Origin: Paractinoplanes deccanensis
Lineage (GTDB): Bacteria; Actinomycetota; Actinomycetes; Mycobacteriales; Micromonosporaceae
NCBI RefSeq assembly: GCF_016862115.1
Contig: NZ_BOMI01000162.1
Location: 1-48,383 of the forward strand
DNA length: 48,383 bases
Direction of reading: 5' to 3'
Shown: in pieces, positions 21,091 through 28,989 of the stretch
Position numbering within the stretch: the stretch's first letter is position 1
Layout: every line of letters starts with the position of its first letter
Position numbers and translations under genes: made by a program
The notes under the pieces: generated by a model
Told to the model about the DNA's origin: nothing
Seen by the model: only the letters and a program-made list of their open reading frames with translations
Database searches by the model: none

Positions 21091-21933
21091 TCAGCGGCGG
21101 CGTTCGCCCTCCGCCATGCTCTCCGCGGTGTCCGGCACCGGCGGGATCTCCTCGTCCGGCGGCAGCCGGTGCGCCGCCGCGGCCGTACCCGTCACCCCGG
21201 CCTCCGCGATCTTCGCGTCCAGGTCGCGGGTGGTGTTGACGACCTCCTCGTGGAACGTCCGCGCGTCCGCGTCCACCGCGCGATGCCGCGCCCGCGGCTT
21301 GTCCGGCGCCTCCTCGAAATCGGTCAGCCCGGCCGCATAGCCGGCCACCCCCGCCGCACGCTCCGGGGTCAGCTGGAGGACATCAGGCCGTACGGCGGAA
21401 ACCTCCCGCAACCGCAGCGCCGTCACCAGATCGGCGATCGCCCGCAGCACCGCCAGCCCGCCCAGCGTCACGATCACCGGGTCGGCCGCCCGGGACAGCG
21501 GGCTCGACGCGTAGAACCCCAGCCCCGTCTGCACCACACCCAAGGACAACATCAGGCCCCACGTACGGTCGGTGCCCCGGTTCATCGTCGCCACCGCGAC
21601 GTCCACCGCGCCCCGCACCATCAGGAACCAGCCGATCAGCGAGGCCGGCGTCGTGTACGTGGAGTCCCGGTCCAGCAGCACGATCACCCCCGTCGCCGCG
21701 AACAGCGCCGCCATCGCCGCGTTCAGCCACCACGTCCGCGTGCCCGCCAGCGCCCGCACGGCCTCGCACAACGCCCCGAAGAAGATCACCGGAGCGGCCA
21801 CGCCCACGATGTCCGCCGGCTCCAGGCGCATCACGCTCCACCCGATCGCCAGCCACGCCACACCGGCGAACAACAGAAAACCCCACATGCTGTTCCGCAT
21901 GACCGTCAGGGGCGAGGAACCGGACCACAACAT
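21091..21933 (-). CDS. HdeD/DUF308-like membrane protein
   Basis: A protein of about 280 residues. ATG 21933 is preferred because GGAGG lies 4 nt upstream; an in-frame ATG at 21963 has no ribosome binding site. The first 175 residues contain about six hydrophobic segments (for example MWGFLLFAGVAWLAIGWSVM, PASLIGWFLMVRGAVDVAVA and DPVIVTLGGLAVLRAIADLV), with the repeated hairpin pattern of the HdeD/DUF308 family. The last 100 residues are hydrophilic and cytoplasmic. No enzymatic motif is seen. It is divergent from the ECF sigma factor gene, which may regulate it. Confidence 0.75.
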   Translation of the reverse strand: MLWSGSSPLTVMRNSMWGFLLFAGVAWLAIGWSVMRLEPADIVGVAAPVIFFGALCEAVRALAGTRTWWLNAAMAALFAATGVIVLLDRDSTYTTPASLIGWFLMVRGAVDVAVATMNRGTDRTWGLMLSLGVVQTGLGFYASSPLSRAADPVIVTLGGLAVLRAIADLVTALRLREVSAVRPDVLQLTPERAAGVAGYAAGLTDFEEAPDKPRARHRAVDADARTFHEEVVNTTRDLDAKIAEAGVTGTAAAAHRLPPDEEIPPVPDTAESMAEGERRR

Positions 21934-22086
21934 GAGGCCTCCAGCCGAACGTGTCTGGACCATGACAACATCCGCCGCCCGGCCCCACCGGCGGTTCCGC
22001 CGGATTCACAGCCGGGCCCATCGATCAGGTTCTTCCCGTGCCCCGCGCGGGTATCAACGGCACGCACCCACCCCCGGGAGACCCCC

Positions 22087-22641
22087 GTGCCCGACGACCC
22101 GCTGGCCGACGCGCTCCACGCCGCCCGCGACGGCGACCGCCGCGCCTTCGCCACCCTGTGGCGCGGCCTGCACCCGCCGATGCTGCGCTACCTGCGCGTC
22201 ATCGCCGCCGACCACGCCGAGGACGCCGCCAGCGAGACGTGGCTCCAGGTCATCCGCGACCTCGGCCGCTTCGACGGCGACCTGCCCGCCTTCCGCGGCT
22301 GGCTCTTCCGGATCGCCCGCAACCGCGCGCTCGACGCGGTCCGCCGCCGCCCCCAGCCGCCGCCCGCCCCCACCACCAGCACCGCCTCCTCCGACGCCGC
22401 CACGGTCACGCTGGAGAACGACGGCACCGCCTGGGCGCTCGGCCTGATCGCGCAACTGCCCATCGACCAGGCCGAAGCCGTCATGCTCCGCGTCGTCGTC
22501 GGCCTCGACGTCGCCACCACGGCCGACATCCTCGGCAAAAGACCCGGTGCGGTGCGCGTCGCCGCGATGCGCGGCCTCCGCCGCCTCGCCGCCCACCCCC
22601 AGGTCCGCGACCGCGCCCACCCCAGCCGGCAGGGGGTGTAA
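22087..22641 (+). CDS. ECF-family RNA polymerase sigma factor
   Basis: A 184-residue sigma-70 factor with only regions 2 and 4. Region 2 covers residues 20-90 (AFATLWRGLHPPMLRYLRVI, DAASETWLQVIRDLGRFDG, FRGWLFRIARNRALDAVRRR). A Pro/Ser/Thr-rich linker follows. Region 4 spans about residues 120-175 (LIAQLPIDQAEAVMLRVVVG, TTADILGKRPGAVRVAAMRG). GTG 22087 is chosen for the gggag 6-7 nt before it; longer frames upstream are shadows of the divergent gene. The next gene starts 4 nt after the stop, which marks it as the likely anti-sigma partner. Confidence 0.92.
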   Translation: MPDDPLADALHAARDGDRRAFATLWRGLHPPMLRYLRVIAADHAEDAASETWLQVIRDLGRFDGDLPAFRGWLFRIARNRALDAVRRRPQPPPAPTTSTASSDAATVTLENDGTAWALGLIAQLPIDQAEAVMLRVVVGLDVATTADILGKRPGAVRVAAMRGLRRLAAHPQVRDRAHPSRQGV

Positions 22642-22645
22642 CAAA

Positions 22646-23767
22646 ATGCGGCACCTGCGCGCTCTCCTCACAGCGCTGCGAAAGCGGAGAAGCACCGACA
22701 CCGACCTCGCCGCCCGCGACCCCGGACTGCGCCGGCTCCTCGACGCCGCCCGGGCCCCGGCCACCGCCGAGGAGCTCGACGGCGAGAAGAGATTCGTCGA
22801 CGCCTACACCGCCGAACGCAAACGTGCTGCCCGCGCCGCACGCCGCCACCGGCCGGCGAGGATCCGGGCCGTGCTCGTGCCCGCCACGGCCGGCCTGGCT
22901 CTCCTGCTCCTCACCGGCACGGCCGTGGCCGCCCGCACCGGCAACCTCCCCCAGGAAGCCCAGCAGCACGCGCACCGCCTGTTCTCGGCGCTGGGCGTAC
23001 CTGCGCCGAGAACAGGCACCCCGTCCCCAGGGGACACCCCGGCCCCGTCCGGGCCGGCCACCAGCCGGCCCGGACCGGGACCGGCCCCCGACGTGGCGGC
23101 CTTCACCCGCTGCGAAGCCTGGCGCGGGGCGGCACCCCTGAGCAGCCACGACAAACGCAAACTGCTCGCCGACGCGGGCAGTGAGCGAGCCATCGGGGAC
23201 TACTGCGAAAAGGTACGACGATCGGCGTCACCGGCCCCGGGCTCGGCCCCGGGATCGGCGCCCACCCCGTCACCCACCACGCCGCCTACGCCGGCGCCCG
23301 CGCCCCCGCCACCGTCCTCGCCCAGGCAGCCGTCGCCGTCGGGGTCGGCGAGCGTGTCCTCGTCGCCGGGCTCCTCCGCGCGGCCTTCCGCCCGTTCGCC
23401 GGCTCGATCGCCGACTGGGCCGCCCGCTCGAGCGTCCACGCCGGCCCGATCGGCCGCCGGGCCGGCGCCCGCGGGCGCCCGGTCCCCCTTGCCGCCGTCA
23501 AGCGGGGAACGGTCCCCAGCGCCGCGTGAAAACCGCTCCGGAAAGGCGCGGACCTCCGCGGAACCGGCGTACAGTAGCGCTGACCAGCCGGAAAACGGGC
23601 GAAACGACCCGCCCGCCGCCCGCGCGACCGTGCCCCCCGCGAAAGAGCCCTCCACGGCCGGCCGCCCACAGCGGTCCGTCACCGGCCCTCCAGCCGAGGT
23701 CACCGATGGTCGTCGACTGCCCTCACGCTCCGCCCGGCCATCGCCCGCGCCGGTCACCCGGAGCTAG
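22646..23767 (+). CDS. Single-pass membrane protein, likely anti-sigma partner
   Basis: A frame of 373 codons that starts 4 nt after the sigma gene behind agggggtgt. Residues 1-70 are cytoplasmic and basic, one hydrophobic helix lies near 72-92 (VLVPATAGLALLLLTGTAVA), and an extracytoplasmic part with two Cys follows (FTRCEAW...GDYCEKV). No zinc anti-sigma HxxxCxxC motif is seen, so the anti-sigma role rests on position and topology. From residue about 192 the frame becomes almost pure Pro/Ser/Ala/Arg with rare codons such as CGA. The -1 frame over the same DNA (about 23218-23528) looks more like a coding sequence. The C-terminus is therefore uncertain. Confidence 0.65.
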   Translation: MRHLRALLTALRKRRSTDTDLAARDPGLRRLLDAARAPATAEELDGEKRFVDAYTAERKRAARAARRHRPARIRAVLVPATAGLALLLLTGTAVAARTGNLPQEAQQHAHRLFSALGVPAPRTGTPSPGDTPAPSGPATSRPGPGPAPDVAAFTRCEAWRGAAPLSSHDKRKLLADAGSERAIGDYCEKVRRSASPAPGSAPGSAPTPSPTTPPTPAPAPPPPSSPRQPSPSGSASVSSSPGSSARPSARSPARSPTGPPARASTPARSAAGPAPAGARSPLPPSSGERSPAPRENRSGKARTSAEPAYSSADQPENGRNDPPAARATVPPAKEPSTAGRPQRSVTGPPAEVTDGRRLPSRSARPSPAPVTRS

Positions 23768-23809
23768 GGGAGGCCTGCCCGAGCACGCCCCGCCGCCGTG
23801 GGCGAACGG

Positions 23810-24568
23810 TCACCATTTCGGCCCCACGAACTCGTCGAGCCGGGCCACCGCCTCCCGCCGCGCCACCGACAGCATGTTGCGCCGGCACATCCGCCAACTG
23901 ATCCCCAATCGATCGAGCGATTGCTGACAGAGCCGCATGATGTCCGCGGATTCGTTCGAGAAGTTATAGCGCGGATACGTGTAAACGCGTTCGCCGCGCG
24001 TTATCCGGTTGGAAACGCGGCAGCCGTCGGAGTGAAACAGCCCGCGCAGAAATGATCCGCCATTGGCGTCGATCAGCGGCTGCTGCCAGGCGGCCAGATA
24101 GATCGCGCGCTCGTGCTTGTGCGCCGGCCCGTGCTGAGGGAGAAGGCACGGCCAATGATTCGAATAGCTCTGCACGCCGACGCAGCCGGCCTTCTGAACC
24201 CGCTGCACGTTCTTGGCGAGCACCGCGAGCATCGCTGCCTCGCACTCGTCGATCAACCCGGGCCAGGCGTCGGCGCAGTAGACGCGGAGGACGGGAACCT
24301 TCGCCTTGGTCACCAAATGGCCGTCGCCCAGGTAAAGGCCGAGAAGATAGGCGTAGGCGCCTTGATCATTCGGCGCGCGCGGTGGGTGGGCGCAGCGCGG
24401 GCACCGAACCTCTTCGGCGTCGAGCGCGGCCCGGTGACGTGCCCGTTCGCCGTAGAGCCAATGTCCGACTGTCGGCCGGGGCAATCCGAGGGCGCGGCAG
24501 ATCTCGCCAAAAGGCACTCCTTCGGCGCGAAGTCGTAGGGCTCGCTCGCGAATCTGCGGCGGATGCAT
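23810..24568 (-). CDS. HTH-LAGLIDADG homing-endonuclease-like protein
   Basis: A 252-residue protein from ATG 24568-24566 (MHPPQIRERALRLRAEG); ATG 24598 is an alternative. Residues 17-39 are a resolvase-like helix-turn-helix (GVPFGEICRALGLPRPTVGHWL, given in part). A CPRC knuckle lies at 56-59. Two LAGLIDADG helices follow, YLLGLYLGDG at 74-83 and FLRGLFHSDG at 173-182, each keeping its acidic residue, so a single chain could form the complete catalytic pair. Total length fits a monomeric LAGLIDADG enzyme. It starts 33 nt after the 3' end of the tRNA-Leu gene on the same strand and has only a weak ribosome binding site, so it is probably co-transcribed with the tRNA. It could be a free-standing homing endonuclease or a domesticated regulator. 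Confidence 0.82.
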   Translation of the reverse strand: MHPPQIRERALRLRAEGVPFGEICRALGLPRPTVGHWLYGERARHRAALDAEEVRCPRCAHPPRAPNDQGAYAYLLGLYLGDGHLVTKAKVPVLRVYCADAWPGLIDECEAAMLAVLAKNVQRVQKAGCVGVQSYSNHWPCLLPQHGPAHKHERAIYLAAWQQPLIDANGGSFLRGLFHSDGCRVSNRITRGERVYTYPRYNFSNESADIMRLCQQSLDRLGISWRMCRRNMLSVARREAVARLDEFVGPKW

Positions 24569-24600
24569 GACCCCTAGTATCGAACGGGGGTACGACATTT

Positions 24601-24678
24601 TGGTGTCCCCGGTGGGATTCGAACCCACACTGTATGGATTTTGAGTCCACTGCCTGCTGCCGATTGGGCTACGGGGAC
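24601..24678 (-). tRNA. tRNA-Leu (anticodon CAA), CCA encoded, short variable loop
   Basis: On the minus strand the cloverleaf is complete. The acceptor GTCCCCG pairs with CGGGGAC, followed by discriminator A and an encoded CCA. The T arm is GTGGG-TTCGAAT-CCCAC. The anticodon stem GTGGA/TCCAT encloses the loop CTCAAAA, so U33 is followed by anticodon CAA (Leu, codon UUG). The D stem has three good pairs and a long loop. The variable loop is only ACAGT (5 nt), giving a class I shape, whereas bacterial tRNA-Leu is normally class II with a long variable arm. Confidence 0.92.
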
Positions 24679-24809
24679 AGGCGGCTGTGCGTTGGCGATG
24701 AGATGGTCACGCCGTGCTGAGCAAGAGACAGCCTACCCACTACGCTTAGGGCGGCGACACCCGCATACCGGGGTGTCGTGTCCACAGGAGTGTTGGGGGT
24801 AGGGGTTCC

Positions 24810-25433
24810 GTGGCCGACTCGCAGGCTGGTGCCGAGCGCAAGCGGGTGTTGATCGCCGAGGACGAGGCCCTCATCCGGCTCGATCTCGCCGAGATGCTCG
24901 TGGAGGAGGGCTACGACGTCGTCGGCGAGGCCGGTGACGGTGAGACCGCCGTGCGCCTGGCCGAGGACCTTCGGCCCGATCTCGTCATCCTCGACATCAA
25001 GATGCCGATCATGGATGGGCTGGCCGCCGCGGAGCGGATCGCCGGTGGGCGCATCGCCCCGGTCGTCATCCTGACCGCCTTCTCGCAGCGCGATCTCGTC
25101 GAGCGGGCGCGTGCGGCCGGCGCGATGGCTTATCTGGTGAAGCCGTTCCAGAAGTCCGATCTGGTTCCGGCGATCGAGATCGCGCTGTCGCGCTATTCGG
25201 AGATCGCCGCGCTGGAGTCGGAGGTCGCGGGTCTGACCGATCGTCTGGAGACGCGCAAGTCGGTGGAGCGCGCCAAGGGCGAGCTGATGACGAAGTACCA
25301 GATGACCGAGCCGCAGGCGTTCAAGTGGATTCAGCGCACGGCGATGGACCACCGGATGACGATGCGTGAGGTGGCGGATCGGATCCTGGCGGAGGGTCAG
25401 GAGGCTGGTGGCGCCGAGGCCACACAAAGTTGA
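24810..25433 (+). CDS. pdtaR: Two-component response regulator with ANTAR RNA-binding domain (PdtaR-like)
   Basis: A 207-residue regulator. Residues 11-130 are a receiver domain: acidic pair ED near 17-18, phospho-acceptor Asp62 in VILDIKMP, Thr in ILTAFSQ and Lys in YLVKPF. A coiled linker (LESEVAGLTDRLETRKSVERAKG) leads into an ANTAR domain (ELMTKYQMTEPQAFKWIQRTAMDHRMTMREVA, in part), which in this family binds two-loop RNA motifs and prevents termination. The cognate kinase would be the PdtaS type, not seen here. The start is GTG 24810 behind gggggtagggg. The amino-acid transporter operon follows after 211 bp. Confidence 0.93.
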   Translation: MADSQAGAERKRVLIAEDEALIRLDLAEMLVEEGYDVVGEAGDGETAVRLAEDLRPDLVILDIKMPIMDGLAAAERIAGGRIAPVVILTAFSQRDLVERARAAGAMAYLVKPFQKSDLVPAIEIALSRYSEIAALESEVAGLTDRLETRKSVERAKGELMTKYQMTEPQAFKWIQRTAMDHRMTMREVADRILAEGQEAGGAEATQS

Positions 25434-25518
25434 TCTTGAGGGTAGTGCGGTTGTAACACCTCTGCCGACCGAGGCGTCACGAGACGTAACGGTTCGATGA
25501 AAGCCCGATCGAAGTCTT

Positions 25519-25546
25519 TTGGCAGGCAGGGAACCTGGGATAGCGT
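25519..25546 (+). promoter_or_regulatory. Candidate promoter of the liv operon
   Basis: TTGGCA (25519-25524) and TAGCGT (25541-25546) are separated by 16 nt, close to the housekeeping consensus. The predicted leader of about 90 nt contains the palindrome at 25574-25589. Confidence 0.55.
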
Positions 25547-25573
25547 CCCGGCCCATAACGGGGCACGGCGTGG

Positions 25574-25589
25574 TTGCGTAGGTACGCAA
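25574..25589. promoter_or_regulatory. 16-bp palindrome in the livJ leader
   Basis: TTGCGTA and TACGCAA form a perfect 7-bp inverted repeat around GG, 55 bp before the livJ start and downstream of the predicted transcription start. It suits a dimeric repressor site; the protein is unknown. Confidence 0.5.
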
Positions 25590-25644
25590 GTGCCAATCGG
25601 CCGCCAGTGGCTCGGTGGGTTCGGTATGGAGGAGGGTTCCAACC

Positions 25645-26805
25645 TTGAGGCAGTCTCTCGCACGAGCCATCGGCGGCGTGGCCATGGTCGGCCTTCTCGT
25701 GGGCGCGGCGGCATGTGCCAGCGATGACGAGGGCGGCAGTGGCTCGACGGACGCGGCTGCCTGCGGCAGCAAGATCGCGTTCTTCGGCGCGCTGACCGGC
25801 GGTAACGCCCAGCTAGGTATCAACATCCGCGACGGCGCGAAGCTCGCCGTCGACCAATACAACAAGGCCAACGCCGACTGCAAGGTCGAGCTGGTCGAGA
25901 AGGACTCGGCGGGTGACCCGGCGCAGGCCTCGGGTCTCGCGACGTCGATCGTCCAGGACGCCAAGGTCCTCGGCGTGGTCGGCCCGGCGTTCTCGGGTGA
26001 GTCCAAGGTGGCCAACCCGATCCTGAGCAAGGAGGGCGTCGTCATCATCACGCCGTCGGCGACCAACCCGGCGCTGGCGGCTCAGGGTGACAAGACGTTC
26101 CACCGCGCTCTGGGCAACGACGCTTCGCAGGGTCCCGGCCTGGCGCTGTACATGAAGGACGTCATGAAGGTCCAGAAGGCCTTCGTGGTGGACGACGCGT
26201 CGGAGTACGGCAAGGGCCTCGCCGACCAGGTGAAGCAGACGCTGGGCTCGGTCGTGACGTCGTCGGCGGTCGTCAAGGAGCAGCAGACCGACTTCGGCGC
26301 GCTGGTCACCCAGATCAACAGCTCGGGCGCCGACTCGATCTTCTGGGGCGGTTACTACCGCGAGGCGGCTCCGTTCCTGAAGCAGTACCGTGACGCGGGC
26401 GGCAAGGCGAAGTTCGTCGCCGGCGACGGTGTGAAGGACCAGGCGTTCGTGGACGGCGCCGGTGCTGCCAACGCCGAGGGCGCGATCCTGACCTGCCCGT
26501 GTGTTCCGCCGGAGAAGGCGGGCGGCACGTTCGCGGCCGACTACAAGGCGGCGACCGGCCGTGAGGCGGGCACGTACAGCGCTGAGGCGTTCGACGCGGC
26601 GAACATCCTGCTGCAGGGCATCAAGGCGGGCAACTCGACCCGGGAGAAGCTGGAGACGTTCGTCGACGGCTACACCGGGCAGGGTGTGACCACGAGCTTC
26701 AAGTTCCAGGAGAACGGCGAGATCGACCCGTCCGCGGTGGCGATCTGGGCGTACAAGGTGCAGGGCGGCAAGATCGTGGCCGACCAGGAGGCGCCGAAGA
26801 GCTGA
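25645..26805 (+). CDS. livJ: Branched-chain amino-acid ABC substrate-binding lipoprotein
   Basis: A 386-residue periplasmic-type binding protein of the Leu/Ile/Val family. The start is taken at TTG 25645, about 9 nt after the strong ggaggaggg. This gives a compact lipoprotein signal peptide with Cys24 after GAA (VGAAAC); an upstream GTG at 25615 would add residues without a better signal. Family features follow: KIAFFGALTGGNAQLG, GVVGPAFSGESKVANPIL, IITPSATNPAL, DDASEYGKGLAD and DSIFWGGYYREA. It leads the operon livJ-H-M-G-F and probably delivers Leu, Ile, Val or a related compound. Confidence 0.93.
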   Translation: MRQSLARAIGGVAMVGLLVGAAACASDDEGGSGSTDAAACGSKIAFFGALTGGNAQLGINIRDGAKLAVDQYNKANADCKVELVEKDSAGDPAQASGLATSIVQDAKVLGVVGPAFSGESKVANPILSKEGVVIITPSATNPALAAQGDKTFHRALGNDASQGPGLALYMKDVMKVQKAFVVDDASEYGKGLADQVKQTLGSVVTSSAVVKEQQTDFGALVTQINSSGADSIFWGGYYREAAPFLKQYRDAGGKAKFVAGDGVKDQAFVDGAGAANAEGAILTCPCVPPEKAGGTFAADYKAATGREAGTYSAEAFDAANILLQGIKAGNSTREKLETFVDGYTGQGVTTSFKFQENGEIDPSAVAIWAYKVQGGKIVADQEAPKS

Positions 26806-26845
26806 CCTCGAAGGGTCCGTTCTCGCGGGTTGTTTGAGCTGCGAA

Positions 26846-26881
26846 ACGTGCGGTCGGGAGCTCTGTCTCCCGGCCGCACGT
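26846..26881 (+). terminator. Intra-operon hairpin between livJ and livH
   Basis: ACGTGCGGTCGGGAG (26846-26860) pairs with CTCCCGGCCGCACGT (26867-26881) over 15 positions with one wobble and a 6-nt loop; no T tract follows. Between a binding-protein gene and its permease gene such a structure usually lowers read-through or protects the upstream mRNA, raising binding-protein levels. Confidence 0.75.
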
Positions 26882-26911
26882 CCTGTATGACTTTCCTGTG
26901 CTGGAGTCGCG

Positions 26912-27862
26912 TTGAACTTTGAATTCCTGGGCGACAACTTCATGTCGCTCACCGTGACGGGACTGACGCAGGGCGCCATCTATGCCCTGGTCGCTCTCGG
27001 TTACACGTTGGTCTACGGCGTCCTGCGCCTGATCAACTTCGCTCATTCCGAAGTGTTCATGATCGGCACGTTCGTTACCACGATCGTCTGGGCCGGCCTG
27101 GGCTTCGGTGTGGGGGCGTCGGCTCCGGGCACCTTCGGGGTGCTGGGACTGATCGCGCTGGCGATCGTGGCCGCCGGCGCGGCGTCGGGCGGTACGGCGC
27201 TGATCGTGGAGCGTGTGGCCTACCGGCCGCTGCGCAAGCGTAACGCGCCCAGCCTGATCTTCCTGATCAGCGCGATCGGCGCCTCGGTGGCGCTGTTCGA
27301 GCTGGTGGGTGCCATCACCGACCGGCAGCCGCGGGGCATGCCGAGTCTCGTCCAGCCGAAGGTGCAGTTCACGATCTTCGGCGCCGACATCACCAACCTG
27401 CAGATCGGCATCATCCTGAGCGCGCTCGCGATGCTCGCCGGCCTGGACATCTTCATCAACCGCACCCGGCTGGGCCGGGGCGTGCGTGCCGTGGCACAGA
27501 ACCCGGACGTGGCGGCGCTGATGGGTGTCAACAAGGACCGTGTCATCATGCTGATCTTCGTGCTGGGCGGCATGATGGCGGGCGCGGCGTCGGTGCTCTA
27601 CGACATCAAGGTCGGCCTGACGACGTACTCGGTGGGCTTCCTGATCGGTATCAAGGCGTTCACCGCGGCGGTGCTGGGCGGCATCGGCAACCTGCGCGGT
27701 GCCCTGCTGGGCGGCCTGCTGCTGGGCGTGGTGGAGAACTACGGCGCCGGTGTGTTCGGCAACGAGTGGATGGACGTCGTCGCCTTCGTGATGCTCGTGG
27801 TCGTGTTGCTGTTCCGCCCGACGGGTCTGTTGGGTGAGTCGCTGGGGAGGGCGCGGGCATGA
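26912..27862 (+). CDS. livH: Branched-chain amino-acid ABC permease (LivH)
   Basis: A 316-residue integral membrane protein with about eight hydrophobic segments. GAIYALVALGYTLVYGVLRLINFAHS is the typical LivH start, IKAFTAAVLGGIGNLRGALLGG is the conserved loop that contacts the ATPase, and VVVLLFRPTGLLGE is the usual C-terminus. The TTG start at 26912 is supported by ggag 6-7 nt upstream. The stop overlaps the livM start (ATGA). Confidence 0.95.
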   Translation: MNFEFLGDNFMSLTVTGLTQGAIYALVALGYTLVYGVLRLINFAHSEVFMIGTFVTTIVWAGLGFGVGASAPGTFGVLGLIALAIVAAGAASGGTALIVERVAYRPLRKRNAPSLIFLISAIGASVALFELVGAITDRQPRGMPSLVQPKVQFTIFGADITNLQIGIILSALAMLAGLDIFINRTRLGRGVRAVAQNPDVAALMGVNKDRVIMLIFVLGGMMAGAASVLYDIKVGLTTYSVGFLIGIKAFTAAVLGGIGNLRGALLGGLLLGVVENYGAGVFGNEWMDVVAFVMLVVVLLFRPTGLLGESLGRARA

Positions 27863-28989
27863 TGGCGGTTATCGATTCCGCGCGGAAGGCCGACGAGAGC
27901 CGGGTCCGTGCGGTGACCGGCCTGCGGGACCGCTGGGCCAACCTGCCGTACGGCTGGCGGATCTCTGTTCTGTTCGCCTTCGTCATCTTCCTGTACGCGC
28001 TGCCGGGCCTCGAGATCCCGCTGATCAAGACGCCGGACACGGACTTCACCTCGGTGCTGTTCCTGTGCGCGGTGTACGTGCTGGTGGCGGTCGGCCTCAA
28101 CGTCGTGATCGGGCTCGCGGGCCTGCTCGACCTGGGCTACATCGGCTTCTACGCGGTCGGCGCCTACACGGTGGCCATCCTCGGCTCGCCCAACTCGCCC
28201 GTCGTGATCCAGTACCCGTGGGTGGTGTGCGTCCCGATCGCGATCGCGGTGACCATGGTGTCGGGTGTGATCCTCGGCTGGCCGACGCTGCGGCTGCGGG
28301 GCGACTATCTCGCCATCGTGACGCTGGGCTTCGGTGAGATCATCCGGGTGTTCGCCCTCAACTCCGACATCACGAACGGCAACCGGGGCATCACCGGCGT
28401 GCCGGTGCCCTCGGAGGGCACGTGGCCGGAGTGGATGGACTGGTTCCCGGGCATCACCGCCGGGCGGCCGATCTTCAGCGTCTCCAACGTCATCGGCTTC
28501 TACTGGCTGGCGCTGACCCTGGTCTTCATCTGCATGCTGGGCGTGCGGCGGCTGGAGCGCAGCCGGGTGGGCCGTTCGTGGCTGGCGATCCGCGAGGACG
28601 AGGACGCCGCCGAGGTGATGGGCGTGCCGACGTTCAAGTACAAGCTGTGGGCGTTCGCGATCGGTGCCGCGCTGGGCGGCCTGTCGGGTGCGCTGTTCTT
28701 CAGCAAGCAGACGTTCATCAACGCGCAGGGCTTCGACCTGTTCACGTCGATCCTGTGGGTGGCCGCGGTGGTCATCGGCGGTGCGGGCAACCAGCTGGGT
28801 GTCGCGCTCGGCGCGATCCTGCTGGCGTACCTGCCGGAGCGGTTCCGCGAGTTCGCGGACTACCGGCTGCTGATCTTCGGCGTCGCGCTGATCGTCATGA
28901 CGATCTTCCGGCCGCAGGGTCTGCTGCCCAGCCGCCGTCGCAAGGTCGAGCTGGAGGACCGGGCTAAGGAAGGTGCCGTCGGTGAGTGA
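27859..28989 (+). CDS. livM: Branched-chain amino-acid ABC permease (LivM)
   Basis: A 376-residue partner permease. A hydrophilic N-terminus of about 35 residues precedes eight or more membrane segments. Signatures: NVVIGLAGLLDLGYIGFYAVGAY, LRLRGDYLAIVTLGFGEIIR, GRSWLAIREDEDAAEVMGV (ATPase-contact loop) and MTIFRPQGLLPSRRRKVEL. ATG 27859 overlaps livH; the adjacent ATG 27862 is equally possible. The end overlaps livG. Confidence 0.95.
   Translation: MMAVIDSARKADESRVRAVTGLRDRWANLPYGWRISVLFAFVIFLYALPGLEIPLIKTPDTDFTSVLFLCAVYVLVAVGLNVVIGLAGLLDLGYIGFYAVGAYTVAILGSPNSPVVIQYPWVVCVPIAIAVTMVSGVILGWPTLRLRGDYLAIVTLGFGEIIRVFALNSDITNGNRGITGVPVPSEGTWPEWMDWFPGITAGRPIFSVSNVIGFYWLALTLVFICMLGVRRLERSRVGRSWLAIREDEDAAEVMGVPTFKYKLWAFAIGAALGGLSGALFFSKQTFINAQGFDLFTSILWVAAVVIGGAGNQLGVALGAILLAYLPERFREFADYRLLIFGVALIVMTIFRPQGLLPSRRRKVELEDRAKEGAVGE

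Noticed and set aside
24601..24678. Opal suppressor or selenocysteine tRNA (reading UCA)
   Set aside because: U33 is followed by CAA in a proper 7-nt loop; the UCA reading would shift the loop. Stem lengths are those of an ordinary tRNA.
25434..25518. GlnR box (GTAAC...GAAAC) upstream of livJ
   Set aside because: GTAAC and GAAA pieces occur, but their spacing (8 nt) and order do not fit the a/b-site pattern.
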